From: Arthrobacter pascens
GTDB lineage: Bacteria > Actinomycetota > Actinomycetes > Actinomycetales > Micrococcaceae
Reading direction: 5' to 3'
DNA: 64,000 bases
Assembly (NCBI RefSeq): GCF_030816475.1
Contig: NZ_JAUSXF010000001.1
Coordinates: 4,030,001 to 4,094,000, forward strand
Shown here: in pieces, positions 63,854 through 64,000 of the stretch
How positions within the stretch are numbered: position 1 is the stretch's first letter
Layout of the letters: every line of letters begins with the position of its first letter
The notes under the pieces: model-generated
The model's database searches: none
What the model saw: the letters and a program-made list of their open reading frames with translations, nothing else
Told to the model about the DNA's origin: nothing
Program-made: the position numbers and the translations under genes

Positions 63854-64000
63854 GGACTCTGGGCGTCGACCTTGCGGCAGCCACGAAAAAGACAGCCGTG
63901 GCGGTCCTCGAGTGGGGCCAGGACTCAGTCCGGTTAGTGCATCTGGCACTGGATGTGGATGACCACGAAATCGTGGAGCTCTTCGACTTTGCGGACATGA
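63850..64000 (+). CDS. DUF429 family protein, 5' part
   Basis: A TTG start overlaps the carboxylesterase stop (TTGA at 63850-63853) and opens a frame continuing past the window edge. The 50 visible residues begin RTLGVDLAAATKKTAVAVLE, the first strands of an RNase H-like fold with an aspartate in GVDLA, typical of DUF429. The four-base overlap and in-frame coding support the unusual start. Function unknown. Confidence 0.72.
   Translation, partial: MRTLGVDLAAATKKTAVAVLEWGQDSVRLVHLALDVDDHEIVELFDFADM

Overview
The window is high-GC actinobacterial chromosome, most likely Arthrobacter/Pseudarthrobacter (Micrococcaceae). This rests on the GC-rich codon use, Lsr2, DisA, ClpC, a DUF222-HNH (13E12-type) gene, and a housekeeping gene order matching the region known in Mycobacterium tuberculosis as disA-Rv3587c-mutY ... 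clpC1-lsr2-lysS ... panC-Rv3603c ... folK-folB-folP-folE-ftsH ... hpt-tilS-Rv3626c-dacB-ppa. No rRNA, tRNA, CRISPR array, prophage or insertion sequence was recognised.

1-775: the 3' part of an amylo-alpha-1,6-glucosidase gene. 778-20436: a catabolic locus of about 19.6 kb built around a divergent promoter region (8981-9392). A seven-gene leftward operon encodes a HAD hydrolase, FAD amine oxidase, aldehyde dehydrogenase, tartrate/malate-type decarboxylating dehydrogenase (frameshifted), D-2-hydroxyacid dehydrogenase, MmsA-type dehydrogenase and Zn alcohol dehydrogenase. Rightward are an amino-acid-type ABC importer, a sarcosine-oxidase-like flavoprotein, a class III aminotransferase, a succinate-semialdehyde dehydrogenase and a GntR/FCD regulator. 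A second importer and a second GntR gene follow. They form a tandem duplicate that has lost the oxidase-aminotransferase-dehydrogenase segment; only the first codons of the oxidase remain at 19632. A 12-bp palindrome (ATTGTYRACAAT) recurs at 9122, 9198, 13201 and 20577, with a degenerate copy at 16904, and is the likely operator of the GntR regulators. The enzymes fit uptake and oxidative breakdown of an amine or amino-acid-like compound; the substrate cannot be read from sequence.

20724-27889: two small unknown genes, a P-loop kinase, prfC, disA, a membrane-anchored conserved protein, mutY and two small lipoproteins. 28079-33539: a GH43-like protein, a drug-type MFS exporter, the PTS-dependent dihydroxyacetone kinase (dhaKLM) and an ArgA-like acetyltransferase. 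33765-38818: clpC, lsr2, a 56-aa membrane protein and lysS.

38876-47378: an accessory block occupying the place where coaX-panD lie between lysS and panC in mycobacteria. It holds two tandem alpha/beta hydrolases, an MFS exporter, a PfpI/DJ-1 protein, a frameshifted DUF222-HNH gene, a gene-poor stretch with two LacI-type operators, and a GH15 (trehalase/glucoamylase) gene.

47468-62410: leftward housekeeping genes: panC with a DUF2520 Rossmann protein, two bacterial-PH membrane proteins, DUF3180, the folate genes folK-folB-folP-folE, ftsH, hpt, tilS, a DUF2342 zincin-like protein, a small unknown and dacB; ppa is divergent. 62513-64000: a type-B carboxylesterase and the start of a DUF429 gene running off the window. 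Several intergenic gaps hold long, unrelated inverted repeats.
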